Source: Antedon mediterranea (taxonomy: Eukaryota > Echinodermata > Crinoidea > Comatulida > Antedonidae). Taken from it: a stretch of 64,000 nucleotides of DNA. Position 1 is the first letter of the stretch; each line of letters opens with the position of its first letter. The DNA lies in the NCBI RefSeq assembly GCF_964355755.1, contig NC_092677.1, positions 13,600,601-13,664,600 of the forward strand. The letters are read 5' to 3'. The notes beneath the pieces were generated by a model. The model was not told where the DNA came from, made no database searches, and was given only the letters and a program-made list of their open reading frames with translations. Both the position numbers and the translations under genes were made by a program. This document shows positions 1 through 12,400 of the stretch, in pieces.

Positions 1-219
1 TGGTCATTTTTCGAAAAAATCCATATACAGGGAAATTTTCGAAAATTGGCAATTTTTCGACCCCTTTATTTGTTGACATAACTGGTTACTATAGCATAAT
101 TAACATGCGCAAAGTCAATTAATTTGAAAAATGAAAGGTTACCACAAAGTAGCAGAACTAGCAGTGGCAGTAGCAGTAGCACACATCAAATACAAGGGAT
201 TTGGGAGAAGTTCTTATTG
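1..219. other. window edge, no gene seen
   Basis: AT-rich sequence with repeated TTTTCGAAAA-like words near 15-60 and a short imperfect GCAGTAGCA run near 157-180. It precedes the gag-like piece of a BEL/Pao relic and could be its leader or LTR remnant, but I see no LTR ends. Confidence 0.3.
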
Positions 220-544
220 AAATGAGGAAACCTAAGCTTGAGATTAAGAAATTTGAAGGCGATTGTTCGCAATTTAATCAATTTATGAGACGATTCAAAT
301 TAAAGATTGATAGAAACCCAAGTCAGAATGTCAAAGATTCTGAAAGAGAAGACAATCTGTGCTGCACAGGTTGACAACGATTGGATAATGTACAATTTCG
401 ACTTCGAAAGGGATGAAAAGAGTAATGGCTTGGGTTATGATAGCAAAACAGAAAATTTCTGTGGAGGATTCGAAGGACAACAAGTTGCGATTCAAATGGA
501 TGCCATAAGTACGGAAGTTATGAATCTGGTGAACTGACAGTGGG

Positions 545-1790
545 GACGCAGAGGACGTGATTTCTTTCTTTCTTTATTCGTAATTTTGGCCTTCGGCCCA
601 TATTACATAACAAAATGAATCAATATTTAGGCGGTCATTAAACATTAAAATAAAATTATTTCTCTTGATTTGGACATTCCTTAAGTTAAAACTTTGTTCA
701 ATGTATATAGCAAACAGTCTTAATTCTCTTTTATTTCTAAATACATAATTCAAATAGGTATATATATTTTGATTTTTTATCTTAATGTATTTCTGTCTCT
801 TTTTATTCTATTCTTTATATCAAACCAACAGTGTAAAACACCAATAACAGGTTGAAAATAAAAACTAAACTATAAAATATGAGCCAATATAAATATATAC
901 AAATGAAAAAGAAAATTTAAATAATTTCATTACTAATACATTTAAATTGAGAAAAATTACAGTTAAAAATATCTAAAGAATTATTTTTTAAAAGACATGA
1001 ATTGTACAATGACGAGAGTCTACAGAAAATACCATTTTTACAAACATTGACACGAGAAAATTTAACATGAAGAAAGGGTTTACTACGAAGATTACGAACA
1101 GGAACATTAAAATAAAACAACGAAACAAGATCACAATCAAACTTAGAAGTAAGACATTTATACAGGAAGTGCAAGTCCTGTCTTGCTCTCCTAGATGTCG
1201 GGGAAACAATAGGAGGCAGGTTGGCTGCTGGGCCGACAAAGCGCAAGAACTTGTTATGGGTCCGATCAATTCTGGAGGCTTGAGAAGCAGAGAGTGAATT
1301 GTAAATAATTGAACAGAAATTAAAAGATGGTTGGACGAGGGAAAGATAAAGCGCACGTTTGGTGTATGGAGAAAAATGTTTGCAATTGCGCCACATCAGC
1401 CCAAGCAGCCTATTGGCCTTTCTGACAACATGATCAACGTGTGAAATAAATGTCAGTTTACGGTCGATGAAAATGCCGAGGTCCCGGTAAGAGTTTACAC
1501 TTTCAAGGACTTCTTCTTGAACTGAGTAAGCGAAAATAATAGGTTTTTTCTGTTGTATAAAGAACAGCTAAATACAAAATGAAATTCGTCTTCAATTTCC
1601 CCAGTATTACAAAATAAACAAATTCTATTTTCGCTAATTATTTTAAGATGTCTTCCCTTCTCAATAAATAAATTATGTGTTGATAAACGAAATCTTGATA
1701 AAAGTGTCCTAAACTTAAAATTTAAATCATGTAAATAGTTTTCTCTAACATAATCAGCTTTACAATAATTATCAAATCGCAAACGTGGGT
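545..1790 (-). pseudogene. LINE reverse transcriptase 3' fragment(s)
   Basis: Minus-strand remnant of a non-LTR retrotransposon. At 1490-917 the reading (with one break near 1400) gives the RT thumb pattern: YRDLGIFIDRKLTF, then RALYLSLVQPSFNFCS. At 1782-1495 another open stretch carries the C-terminal LINE signature RICLFCNTGEIEDEFHF, a Cys-rich knuckle followed by EDExHF. The knuckle normally follows the RT, yet here it lies upstream, so two copies or a rearranged copy are joined near 1495. The 3' end at about 600-545 reads GGGCCGAAGGCC and then an AAAG-rich tail, as expected of target-primed insertion. No intact ORF remains. Confidence 0.75.
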
Positions 1791-1923
1791 TTTGTTGGAG
1801 AATTTCTCTTCCGTTCTCTAAAGCTGTATCGTATACCCTCTGGCTGAAATTATTATTTATATCATTTAAATAAAAAATATATAATGATTCTTAAACATGT
1901 TCAAGTGCGTTTGAAAAAGAGAC

Positions 1924-2470
1924 ATGCGATATCCAGGTTGGAAGGAAGCAAAGTTTAAGTTTAACCCTATTTTAGAAGAAGATGGGGCCCTCAGAGTTGG
2001 TGGCAGAATCGATAGGACAGACATGCCGTATGACAGTACATACCCAAGGTTTTTGCCCAAGAGTGCCTGCATATTAACAGAAATGATTGTGAGAGATGGG
2101 CATAAGGAAGTCGGTCATTTAGGAAAAAATGCCATCATTGCCAAACTCCGAGAACGGTATTGACTATTTGGAGCCAATCTATTAGCAAAAAGGATAACGA
2201 GTGTGTTACCTGTAGATATCAGGAAAAGCCATGCGAGTAAATAATAAAGATTTGGCCGTAAACCTAGCACAAGCAGAAGGAACACTATTTGAACACGTTA
2301 GTGTGGATTACTTTGGTCCATTTTTGGTCAAGAGAAGCAGTTCAGAAGTCAAAAGATATTCACCTGTATGTCATCAAGAGCAGTTCATCTTGAGGTAGCT
2401 CATAGCCCAGGCACTGACTCAGTGCTATCAGGGGGTTCATGACCAGAAGAAGCCCAGTGAAAAGTATAAG
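1924..2470 (+). pseudogene. BEL/Pao integrase, zinc-binding and N-terminal core remnant
   Basis: The open stretch 1924-2163 shows the BEL/Pao pattern before the zinc finger (GALRVGGRIDR, then LPKSACILTEMIV) and the first histidines of the HHCC finger (HKEVGHLG). After a stop at 2161 the similarity continues in shifted frames to about 2440. A readable piece there, EHVSVDYFGPF, carries the first catalytic Asp region of the integrase core. Several stops and frameshifts show it is not functional. It continues into the 2553-2912 fragment. Confidence 0.7.
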
Positions 2471-2552
2471 ATCGGAAAATGTAACGAATTTAGTAGGTGC
2501 AGAAAAGGGAACCGAGAGATGCTAGAAAGGGCCAACCGATCAAAAATTAAGA

Positions 2553-2912
2553 ATGTACTTATCAATGTTGGAGTGGAGTTTCAATCCACCAGCAGCATCC
2601 TATTTCGGTGGGGTTTGGGAGAGGATGATACGAACAACTACAAAGATACTCTATGGCCTTGTGAAAGATAAGGGACTATCTATCTATCATGATGATGAAT
2701 TGCTATCTACATTAATTTGTGAGGTAGAAAATATCTTAAACAATAGGCCACTGACGACAACCTCTACTGACCTCGAAGATAAGCCATTGACACCAAACAT
2801 GCTTATAATCCAGAGAGGAAGAATTTTGGACTCTTCACGAGTGTTTGTGACCACGGATACATATGTCAGGAAACGATCGAGACATGTTCAGCACCTGGTG
2901 GATGTCTTTTGA
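2553..2912 (+). pseudogene. BEL/Pao integrase, distal core remnant
   Basis: A 119-codon open stretch contains the signature FNPPAASYFGGVWERMIR followed by CEVENILNNRPLT. These are hallmarks of the distal integrase core of BEL/Pao retrotransposons, including the Glu of the DDE triad in the GGVWE region. It ends at a stop before the usual C-terminal tail and has no start of its own. It is a decayed segment of the element around it, not a host gene. Confidence 0.75.
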
Positions 2913-3095
2913 TGCAGATGGAGGAAAGAGTACTTTAGTAACTCCCCAGAAAACAGTGAGGAGATGTGGTGTTAGTTGTCGAAAAATCAGCTCCCGAAAT
3001 CATTGGCTGATGGCGATAGTTGAAACTTTATTTTAAGACAAGAAGGGCTTGTTGAGAATATTACTATGCTATTCCTTTGGCATTTGCGGGGTGGG

Positions 3096-3500
3096 TGTTA
3101 ATGCCAACTGTCTATTATTTTGTGTTTGTCACCCTCTATTTAGAAAAGTTGTTTCCGCCTCTAGACAGAAGAAAGATGGCTGTGCCCATGCAACACATGT
3201 TGTTGGTTAAACTAGCTAGATTTGAGTATATAGCAGCTATAAAACATTAATGAATAATGCAATGTAGTTGTCCATATCAGGGACATTTAACTGTACGGTA
3301 AATATCTGTACTTTATTTTTTATTTGTTTTTGTTATGTTTTCGATGCTAGCCTCGTTCTGGTTGAGCCCTTTTATCTTATTATGTATATTTGATTACTAT
3401 TGCAGTTAATCGTTGAAGATTATATCAGATCAACGCATTAAATACAGTGGGTAACCAGAACATATTGAGTTTGAAAATCAACCTGTGCCACTGTGGGCAT
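3096..3500 (+). repeat. possible 3' LTR of the BEL/Pao relic
   Basis: Sequence beginning TGTTAATGCC directly follows a purine-rich tract (GCGGGGTGGG), as a 3' LTR follows its polypurine tract. No matching 5' LTR is visible upstream in the window, so the right border near 3500 is a guess. Confidence 0.35.
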
Positions 3501-4814
3501 CTACTTTGCTTCTAAAACTGTAGAGGTAAGTTTTTGATTGGTTTAGGCCTTGGCCAACCTCGCGTTAAAAGTATTCTTGCAATGAAACAAAATAATTTAA
3601 TTTCCGTTACAGATGAAATATTATATTTTCATCTTTCACCTCATGAAATTATTTGTACCATTGCATTACCATCAATACAATAACACTGAACCACACCTTG
3701 TAAAATTCAATTATAATCTTTTATTAAAAACCACCTGTCCCATTGATACAATGTATTGTAATTATTTCACATTACTTGGGCTACAGCTGAGGATCTGAAG
3801 CATTGACCGACGATGGTCTAAGGACAAAACATAAAAAAATACATTGAGTTGAAAACATTTTTATTTGACGGAAATATTCTGAGTCTGAATTTACCCCAGA
3901 GGGATTCATAAATTAATAACTTGTATTGAAAAGTAGAAATCTTAACCCGTAAACATACCCAGACATTACTAATTATTCACAACTAGCAGTTACACCTCTT
4001 TTGTTTCAAGCTTGATTCATAATATTGGAAAACGTGTACAAATTAAAGTGAGACATATGGCAGATAGAGGGTAGGCCTATTTAGACTCATGCACACCAGT
4101 AAGAGCAAATGATGAGGTTGACCAATGACCTACTGGTGGTCCTTACGGAAATTATATTATAAACAGATAAAGCAAAATTAAACACCTGTGGAGAAGCTAG
4201 ATGTTTCTGATTTTCCCAATTTTGCTTCAGAGAAGTTAAGCAGATGGTGAGAATAACAAAAAACAGGTAAAGACAAGGTGAAAACTGCCAAAAACCAAAG
4301 AGTATGCTACATTGGCAAAAGAGTTGTTTACTTTACAACAGAGGCAAGCAGCCTTGTCCATGTCAAAGTAAGGATTGGTCCTTAATTCAAACAGACATCT
4401 TTACAGAAGAGATTCCACTTGGAGTCAGAATAAACTTATTCGGAAAAATGTTTTTATAAACTCTGTACACTGTTTCCAAATTATAAAGGAGTATGCCCTG
4501 AAATTCCTCCACAAGATGACACAGCAGCGCCCTTTAGAATTTTTGCAGTGGAGGAAAGGCATTCATATTTTCATTTTGATTTACATAGAAAAAGATCACA
4601 ATAAATGTCAATCTTTACTTAATGACATTGCTACATTAAATAATAACGTGCCTAGATTTTCTAGGCTAATTTGATCTTAACCATAGCTGTAATTACAAGA
4701 CAATTATCATTACTATGGATAAAAGAAAAGAAAAACAAAGCAGATTGAATATACAAGAAGAAGTATAGGATCAGTTAGGAAGGGTTTCAGAATGTGATCT
4801 ACATTTGACTCCCG
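3501..4814. other. no gene recognised
   Basis: AT-rich sequence with only short chance ORFs; the longest, 4375-4674 on the plus strand, resembles no family I know. No tandem or inverted repeat was seen. Confidence 0.4.
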
Positions 4815-5710
4815 AAAGCGGATGACGCACATTCTGAATATCAAAATGGATTACTGTCTGGGACTGGACCATATAGGTCTCGCCATTGTGAGTAATTCCT
4901 AAATCAAAACCAGACAATTGACGTCTAATATCCAAGAGGGGATTCAGTCAGCGAATGCTTTTCGAATTATTCCGATTGCAAATATTTATGCTCGGCCAAT
5001 GATTCAATATTTGAGAAACTAAATCTAACTAAAATTTGTCGGGGAGAATAGACAGAGGTCCTATGCCAGACAGGGAAAGAACTTTTTTATATGAATTTGT
5101 TCATAGTTGCTAGACATTGAAGTGCTTGACATAGAATTTCAGGTCAAAATGTGCCTCTTTTTTTGCAACTATGCACACTTTAAATGAATGACCGTCAACA
5201 ATGGTCAATAATTTTCAACCTATGACAGAGACAATGAAGGGATGGATGCTGTGAATCGCAAAGATTCTTGGTGGTACAAAAGTTTGTCACACACATTCTG
5301 AATATCAAAATGGATTACTGTCTGGGATTGGTTCATTAGGTCTCACCATTGCGAGTAATTCCTAAATCAGAACCAGACAAATGATGTCTAATATCCAAGA
5401 GGGATTCAGTCAGCGAATGCTTTTCGAATTATTCCAATTGCAAATATTTATGCTCGACCAATGATTCAATATTTGAGAAACTAAATCTAAAATTTGTCGG
5501 GGAGAATTGACAAATAGACAGCATAGTTGCTAGACATTGAATTTCAGGTCAAAATGTGCCTCTTTAAATGAAACAATGGTTAATCATTTTCAACCTAGGA
5601 CAGAGACAATGATGGAATGGTAGCATACTATGCTGTGAATCACAATGAAAGACCATAAACAATGGTCAATAATTTTCAACCTATGATAGAGACAATGATG
5701 GGATGGTAGT
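4815..5710. repeat. local direct duplication, about 450-bp period
   Basis: A block starting CACATTCTGAATATCAAAAT near 4828 recurs near 5288 and stays similar through CAGCGAATGCTTTTCGAATT and the ATTTGTCGGGGAGAAT segment. A shorter piece, CAATGGTCAATAATTTTCAA with its neighbours, appears near 5200, 5575 and 5655. Copies differ by small deletions and substitutions, so the duplication is not recent. No coding potential. Confidence 0.75.
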
Positions 5711-5711
5711 G

Positions 5712-6240
5712 TAAAGGGCTGTTCATACTACGACGATAACGATAACCGATAGAATAAAATCGATGTAAAGGTCTAAAACAATAGAATCGTTCATACCAGT
5801 ACGATAACGATAAAATTCTATCGTATACGATAGAATGATCGTTTTTGCTATCGCTTCCATGAGCGATTTTTTTATGCGAGCAAAACGATAGAAATATTTC
5901 AGCCAATGAGAGAGCTTCATTTACGGAAAATAAAAGAGCGCAAAAAAAGAGAGATTGAAAAATTCAGATGAAAATCATCGCGATGGAGTCCAGCGAAGAA
6001 GCGCTTATCGTACTTGTTGAAAAAAACAATATACTTTATGATAAGTGCACTAAAGAAAAGAGATGTGTTGAATGCCATCGGGGCCGAAATAGGATTGACC
6101 GGTAAATTATTGTTCTTTTTTTATATTGGTGCCGTGACCAGTCTTATTGTAAATTACGGCAAGACTACATCGAAACGCTGTAAGCTATCGAATCGCTGTC
6201 GGAAAAGTGGTACCCCATGCTGCTACTTCTAACAGTTACA
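5712..6240 (+). mobile_element. Harbinger-like transposon end with decayed MADF-type ORF
   Basis: Starts GGGCTGTTCATACTACGACG, a terminus style common in PIF/Harbinger elements. A palindrome-rich stretch follows (TTCTATCGTATACGATAGAA near 5815). From 5984 a short reading, MESSEEALIVLVEKNNILYD, followed in a shifted frame by KKRDVLNAIGAEIG and then LRQDYIETL, follows the layout of a MADF/Myb-SANT DNA-binding domain, which Harbinger elements carry beside their transposase. At least two frameshifts break it. No transposase and no opposite terminus were found. Assignment is by pattern only. Confidence 0.5.
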
Positions 6241-6939
6241 GAACCAATTGTTGCCAATATCTTGCACTCTGGGGAAGCTCATCCTCTGACAGAGTCACTC
6301 CAATTAGTGGCTCGGATATGGTGGAAAAGGCTATTCAGAAGAAGTCACAAGTATTGCTGGATAGAGCTTCAACCTATGGCCAATATTAGTCAGCCTGGCG
6401 AGTATGGAATAGCTGGTGAGGTGAACGGAACCATTTGTTAGCACAAAATAGTGGATTACACATATGAGGCTATTCTTGACCAGCTGAACCTATTAATCCA
6501 CTGGACTAGTAGATTTCACTCAATAGTTGACCAAGTTTCCGAGGTGCTCTGCCAATGTCCGACTTAATTGAATTGGGAAATAATGTCTTGGCATCCGTAA
6601 GAAAGATTTGAACTGATAGGTATATTGATTTAAGGGTACTTCTCAACAAAGAGATTGAACCAACTTGCATTTCTTTTGTGGTTGTCGACAAACAATTAAA
6701 GGTAGATACGGACAATAATAAAAAGAAAGTATTATCCATAACAGAATGGATGCGTGCATTCATGGTGTATATGTCAATTTTCATCAACAAATCAACCAAT
6801 GAGTGCTTGGCTTTGCTTTGCTAGCTATTCAGTTTGTGTGTTTTGTTTCTTTTGTCATGGCCAGGATGCATCCAAACTAGTGTATGTGTCAAAAAAGGAC
6901 ATTCTTGGTGAGAACGCCACACAAGACGAAATGAAAAAC
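6241..6939. other. unassigned, possibly decayed transposon
   Basis: Contains short overlapping ORFs around 6200-6440 and a 97-codon minus ORF at 6506-6799 with no family signature that I recognise. Probably more of the adjacent transposon relics. Confidence 0.3.
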
Positions 6940-7620
6940 AGAACATATCGATATATGGCATATAGTTGCTATATATAACGAGACAGAAGACTTATTTCAT
7001 CATTAGTATGGCCAATTCAAGATAAATATCTGGAGGATAGTAGAATCTATAAAGGATTTATAGATGGGATGAATGCAACAAGACAAATGTAACATATCGA
7101 TATAAATGGCATATAGTTGCTATATATAACGAGACAGAAGACTTATTTCATCATTAGTATGGCCAATTCAAGATAAATATCTGGAGGATAGTAGAATCTA
7201 AAAAGGATTTATAGATGGGGATGAACGCAACAAGACAAATGTAACATATCGATATATGGCATATAGTTGCTATATATAACGAGACAGAAGACTTAATATT
7301 TCATCATGCTTTGTATGGCCAATTCAAGGTAAATATCTGGAGGATAGTAGAATCTATAAAGGATTTATAGATGGGGATGAACGCAATAAGACAAATGTAA
7401 CATATTGATATGTGGCATATAGTTGCTATATATAACGAGACAGAAGACTTATTCCATCATGCTGTGTATGGCCAATTCAAGGTAAATATCTGGAGGATAG
7501 TAGAATCTATAAAGGATTTATAGATGGGGATGAACGCAACAAGACAAATGTAACATATCGATATGTGGCTTACAGGTGGGTGTACTCACAACTGAATAAC
7601 GAGATAGAAGACTTATTCCA
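6940..7620. repeat. tandem repeat, about 150-155 bp unit, 4.5 copies
   Basis: Each unit holds ACATATCGATATATGGCATA, then CTATATATAACGAGACAGAA, then TATCTGGAGGATAGTAGAAT. Unit starts fall near 6943, 7090, 7244, 7399 and 7552. The last is partial and diverges into the DIRS-like region. No ORF spans the array. Confidence 0.85.
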
Positions 7621-7699
7621 TCTTGTTGTGTATGACCACTTCCTGCGTTCGCACCCCTAATAACAATAATAAATACCCCGAACTGCACGAGGCAGAAAC

Positions 7700-8330
7700 G
7701 GAAGATTCAAAGGAGTGGCAGACGTTCAAGTGCGTTCACGTGCCTCCGTTGACGCGATCGGTACGCCCGTCCCCCGAGCAGGTGAGGGGTCGCCTAAGAC
7801 GATTTGCCCGAGTGTGGGAGACCCTGTCGGAGGACAGGTGGGTTCTCACCACAATAAAAAAAAACAGCATTGAAATCACGAGCCCCCCTGTGAGCTGGGG
7901 TGCTCAATCGACAAGAATACCGCCAGAGCCACAAAAGAGATGTGCGCTCCTGAACGGCTTCACTTCTCTGCTCCAGAAAGGAGCAGTAGAATCAGTCGAC
8001 GCATGATGCGCCGTATCGGGACACGAGTTGACCGTCTTCCTCACAGAAAAAAACACAGGCGATTGGCGACCTATCTTAAACCTGAGGAATCTAAATCGGT
8101 TTATTCGGCCCCAGAGGTTTCGGATGGAGACAGTTTCATCCATCCTACTAAGGATCGTCTAAGACGAGGAGACTGGGCAGCCTCGATAGATCTGAAAGAT
8201 GCCTACTTTTACCTTCCTATTGCCCAAGCAGATCGACGCAGTTTATAAGGACAAATATTGTATCATGGTTCTGCCTTACAAACCATCATCAAAGGCCACC
8301 ATCGCGAGGTGAATAGTCACTGCAATTCAG
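7700..8330 (+). pseudogene. DIRS-like reverse transcriptase fragment
   Basis: Similarity to DIRS1-type RT is spread over several frames. RLRRFARVWETLSEDRWVL lies near 7790, LLQKGAVESV near 7970, GDWRPILNLRNLNRFIRP near 8060 and GDWAASIDLKDAYFYLPI near 8170. The last contains the first catalytic Asp motif of the RT (S-x-D-L-K-D-A-Y). At least three frameshifts or stops interrupt it, and the YxDD region and tyrosine recombinase are absent. A dead 5'-part fragment; family call from motif order. Confidence 0.75.
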
Positions 8331-9130
8331 GCAGGCTACAAGGCACTGCGAATATCCTCACCTGCAAATATGTTATTGAGGAAGTTGAGGGACTCTAAAC
8401 CTTTACATAAGGAGAACAATGGAGGACATCAAGATGATCCACAAGCACTGCATTTTCAGATTGGGAACAGTAGAAAGATATGGCATATGTTGCTAGAAAA
8501 TTCTACTAATAGAGAAAGAACGATCAAGAGAAGATGATGAGGCATTCTATGGATATGTCAATGATCCAATCATCTGTGTTGTTTGGACAGAAGCGACAGC
8601 CAGATGCAACACAGAGGATGTAGCTAGTACTTTTCCAGTATAGTACATGAACAGTACTATGTTTAGGGATGGGCACTAACTAGCACTTGCTGTGCGTTTT
8701 ACAAGAAGGGATCCGTACTGATTTAGAAAACCTTATTCACCAAATACAGTTCAGGTGAAAGGTCCAATTTGAACCAAAAGATATGATAATGGAGTTGTTT
8801 TAGGAGCGAGAACATCCTTACAACTCAACAGAAACGACTGGAATACTTAAGGGCATAATGCCTGCAGACTCTAAATAAGCTCTGTATGTGGAGCTCGAAC
8901 TGGGCACTATAGAAATAGCTAAAATAACGTTCCCGGACATATCTACCTAAAGGTTTAACGGTGAAAACTCTCACTTTATGGCAGCCAGGCGACAAAAGGT
9001 GTAACAATAAAAATTTAATAGTGCCCTCTAGAATATGACATCCAGGCATTACGACCATCAGTGCCATGATGTAAACATATTGAGTTGACTACGATTAAAA
9101 GTTTATAGTTGTTAATATGCGACTAGATTA
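8331..9130. other. no gene recognised
   Basis: Short chance ORFs only. Possibly further DIRS-like remnant just after 8330. The stretch from about 9130 to 9463 is the probable OSGEP 3' UTR. Confidence 0.35.
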
Positions 9131-9136
9131 TTTATT
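9131..9136 (-). terminator. candidate OSGEP polyadenylation signal
   Basis: AATAAA on the minus strand about 330 bases past the OSGEP stop; the first canonical hexamer seen downstream. Confidence 0.5.
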
Positions 9137-9463
9137 GCATACTGTATCTAAATTTAAAGAGGACCTTTACTATCAATTCTGAACAAGTTATCATCTCTAA
9201 GAATGGTCAAAAGAAAAATAAAAGCCATAGTTACAAGCTGATCCAAGTCAGTGGAGTATTTAAACACAATATTCATTGATAAATGTACACAGAACAAAGA
9301 TTTACAAAAGTTGAACAAAACTGGTAATCTTCTGTCCCTCTAGGCTTCTACCTCACACATTGGTATTTGTCTTTCAACCATTTAGTACCAGTGCAATAGC
9401 TTAAGTGGTGGTGTGTTTGACACGATTAGCTGTTCCTCAATAGATGTTTTGTAATTGATTTTT

Positions 9464-12400
9464 TCAATCACGCCATGTTACTTCAACTTCATCTGTTCTG
9501 TACCTGCAAGCAATGTTGAGAGGTGACTCCTTATTATAAGGTAATGTTAAAATAATACTAGTATAAAGTCTTCAGTTTCAGTTGTTGGGCATGTTGAGTA
9601 AGATAGGGAGCTTTTCATTTGCGACAATCTACGACATGTCACCGGTTATTGTCTGGACCTAGAAACCATCAGAACTGTGTCAAGGTGGGGAAGCGAGGAA
9701 ATGCATCGAAATATCCCGCATGTGCACAGTGGATTAACGTACAGCGGTCTTCGCAAAGTATAATTCATGGAGAAGGAACATTCATTCGGCAACAGGCAAT
9801 AATTAAACAGTTTTATAATGGACATCAATTTACCTTTGTGTACAAAATGTCTCTTTTATTGGTGTTGTTATTCCACTCACAAACATCTCCCAGCCAGCCT
9901 GGGCAATCATTGCACCATTGTCGATACAAAACCTTTAAAAAAACAATACAATTTGAAAAATATTATTTACTGTTTTATTTATTCCTCCCTCGAATAAATG
10001 CGCCCATAGAACATCATTTTGAATCGAGAGCCTCTCACATGCTAGTCCGATATTCCTTATTATATAACACCAAAATAAATTCCTCTCTAGGTCTAGGCCT
10101 GATATGATAATGAGTAATATAAAAACGTTTTGTACGGTACCTCATATCTGTTGCAAATAGCTTAGCACCTCGCTCTTCAGCCATAATTCCCATCATTTCT
10201 TGTAAACGTTTGTTACCTAAAAGCAAAAAAAATTGTAATAAAACAAGTTTTTCGGTAATATGAGGGGCAGCAAAGCCAACTTGGAAGGCATCAAAGCTAT
10301 TAAATAAAATTATTGACGAACTTATTTATATTTTTGCCATTCGGTGGTTTTATTGTGAAAATTCAAGGGCACTCTGGCCAACCATGATTGTTGTTTTGTT
10401 TTGGTGAATACAGTAAAATTAGAAATAAAAACAACATACATCCCACTCCACCAACTATGAGGACCTCCTTCGATCCACAGTGGGCCATGGCTCGTTCTGT
10501 TACCTCAACCAACATTGCAAACAGTGTCTCCTAAAATTAAAAGATAAAATGTGGTGAATTGATCCCTTTGCTCAGCTAAGAACGAAGCTATACTGGGATT
10601 TGATGTAGGTAAAACATCGGAGCCAAAAAGTGGAAAAAAAAACGCATTTACAATTTAAAAGAAAACAGGAAAAACAAGGGCGAGTGAGTGGCAAAGCGGT
10701 TAAGACAATGGAATCATAATTCTGAGTTCTAGGCAAGGGTTTTAGGCTCACTCGCTCTATGGTTCTGGTTGTAGAACAGTCTTCTCGGATAAGGACTATA
10801 AACCATTAAAGACTCGAGATGAGTAGGGGGTTGCGCCAGTGTACTAGTACATTACAGCCACTGATCATAACTGGGCCCTTTGGTTCTTTGACTGAAGAGG
10901 TCACCCAGTATAAATAAATAACAAAAAAGCATTAAAACTGGTATTGTGTTTTGTACAATTTCGACGGTCTATTATACTTCAAGACTACTACTCTACCTAG
11001 ATTACCTAATACGTAAATATACAAAACAATATTGAATAGAATGGTAAAAATAATACCTGAAGTGAAAAGCAGAGATCACCTGGTGTACATTCACCACTTT
11101 TTAACAGCTTACGACCAACATCCTATTAAACAGACAAAAAAGGCTAACCTTTAAACCCTTTGAGAAACAGAAACCGTTTTATTTGTTTCATACTTTTCAC
11201 AATGTTATCAAGAAGCATACTTAAATAAAGTGATTTTTTGTGGTATAAGAGCTTTCAATTTTCAATGGCCTAGCACGTAGGAACGTCATATTAATGCTTC
11301 ATTCCCACTAGACGCATGACGGAAAGTGCAATGGAAGTAATTTGACCGATCACAAGAGATGGATTTTTGGAATTGGTCAATGCACTTTGTCGTTGCGTTG
11401 CGTTCTAGTAGGAACACCGAGACCATGCTTGTTCACTAGATTCTTAGACTATGATTCTAGGTCGAGACGGCGACTAACGACATGTTATGCGTCTACATAG
11501 CTTGTCACATATCAAAATCTCATCTACTGTACTGGAATCTTTATAAAAAAATAACAGTGAGTTGTTTTTATGCAGGAGTCCTGATTTTTATGGTGATAAG
11601 AGGACATTAAATAAATTAATTACAAACCTCAATGTGTGATAGAATTCCTGAAAATGATACGTCCATTCCCTTGGTGACATATGGCAGCTCAATCAACTTC
11701 TTTCCCCTACAAAAAAAAATGTATTACTATGAGGTGTATTTACTTACATCTGCAATCTCCTCATCTCCAAAATGCATCAATAACTCAAGTTCAGTGGAAA
11801 TGTAACAATAAATTTATGGAGAAATATGCAGTCTGTGTGAGCTTAAGCTCTGTCTACACTATCAAACGACTTCAGACAAAAAAAAGTGCCCAAATATGGT
11901 AGTAATATGACATCAGCGTGTCCATATATGGGCACATCACACTTTTTTGTCAAATCAAGTTTGATAGTGTAGACAGAGCTTAAGTTTAAACAAAACAAAA
12001 CTACTTACTCTTTTGCTTTTTGTTCAATGTTGTATCCAGGACTAGGATCATTTGATAGCTATAAAATAAAATAAAAAAGTTCAAAACCATTCATGGTTTT
12101 ACTCACTATCGACTTTACTGATCATTGTAAAAATTAGATTATGTCATGTTAGAAGAACATACCAATCCATCGCAATGTAATGTGATACTAACAACACAAT
12201 GGATAATTTATCTCCTCATGCACAGGAAAGATAAAGTGTCAGAGGAAATCCTACATAATAATTATAATATGTAATAAAATGCCATGATAAGCCTGACTAA
12301 CCTTAAGTATGCGAGCAAACCTGTCAAGACAGTTGCCTACTGCAATATCAATAGTTTCACCGAATATTCTATACTTCTTCTGAGAATATGCAATAACCTG

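Larger units (their letters stand above)
220..3500 (+). mobile_element. degenerate BEL/Pao-type LTR retrotransposon, split by a LINE
   Basis: Plus-strand pieces occur in the order expected of a BEL/Pao element. A gag-like stretch starts at 222 (reads MRKPKLEIKKFEGD, like the gag segment with a KxxxPKFxGD pattern). An integrase zinc-binding region lies at 1924-2163 and an integrase C-terminal region at 2553-2912. A purine-rich tract just before 3096 and a TGTTA start suggest a 3' LTR. Protease and reverse transcriptase are missing, the reading frames carry stops and shifts, and a minus-strand LINE fills 545-1790. The element is dead. Family assignment rests on integrase similarity; the outer borders are uncertain. 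Confidence 0.7.

Noticed and set aside
9605-9665. Alternative OSGEP last exon (reads PVTCRR after an acceptor-like site)
   Set aside because: In phase it stops after four codons; the real last exon at 9503-9464 encodes the conserved end VEVTWRD.
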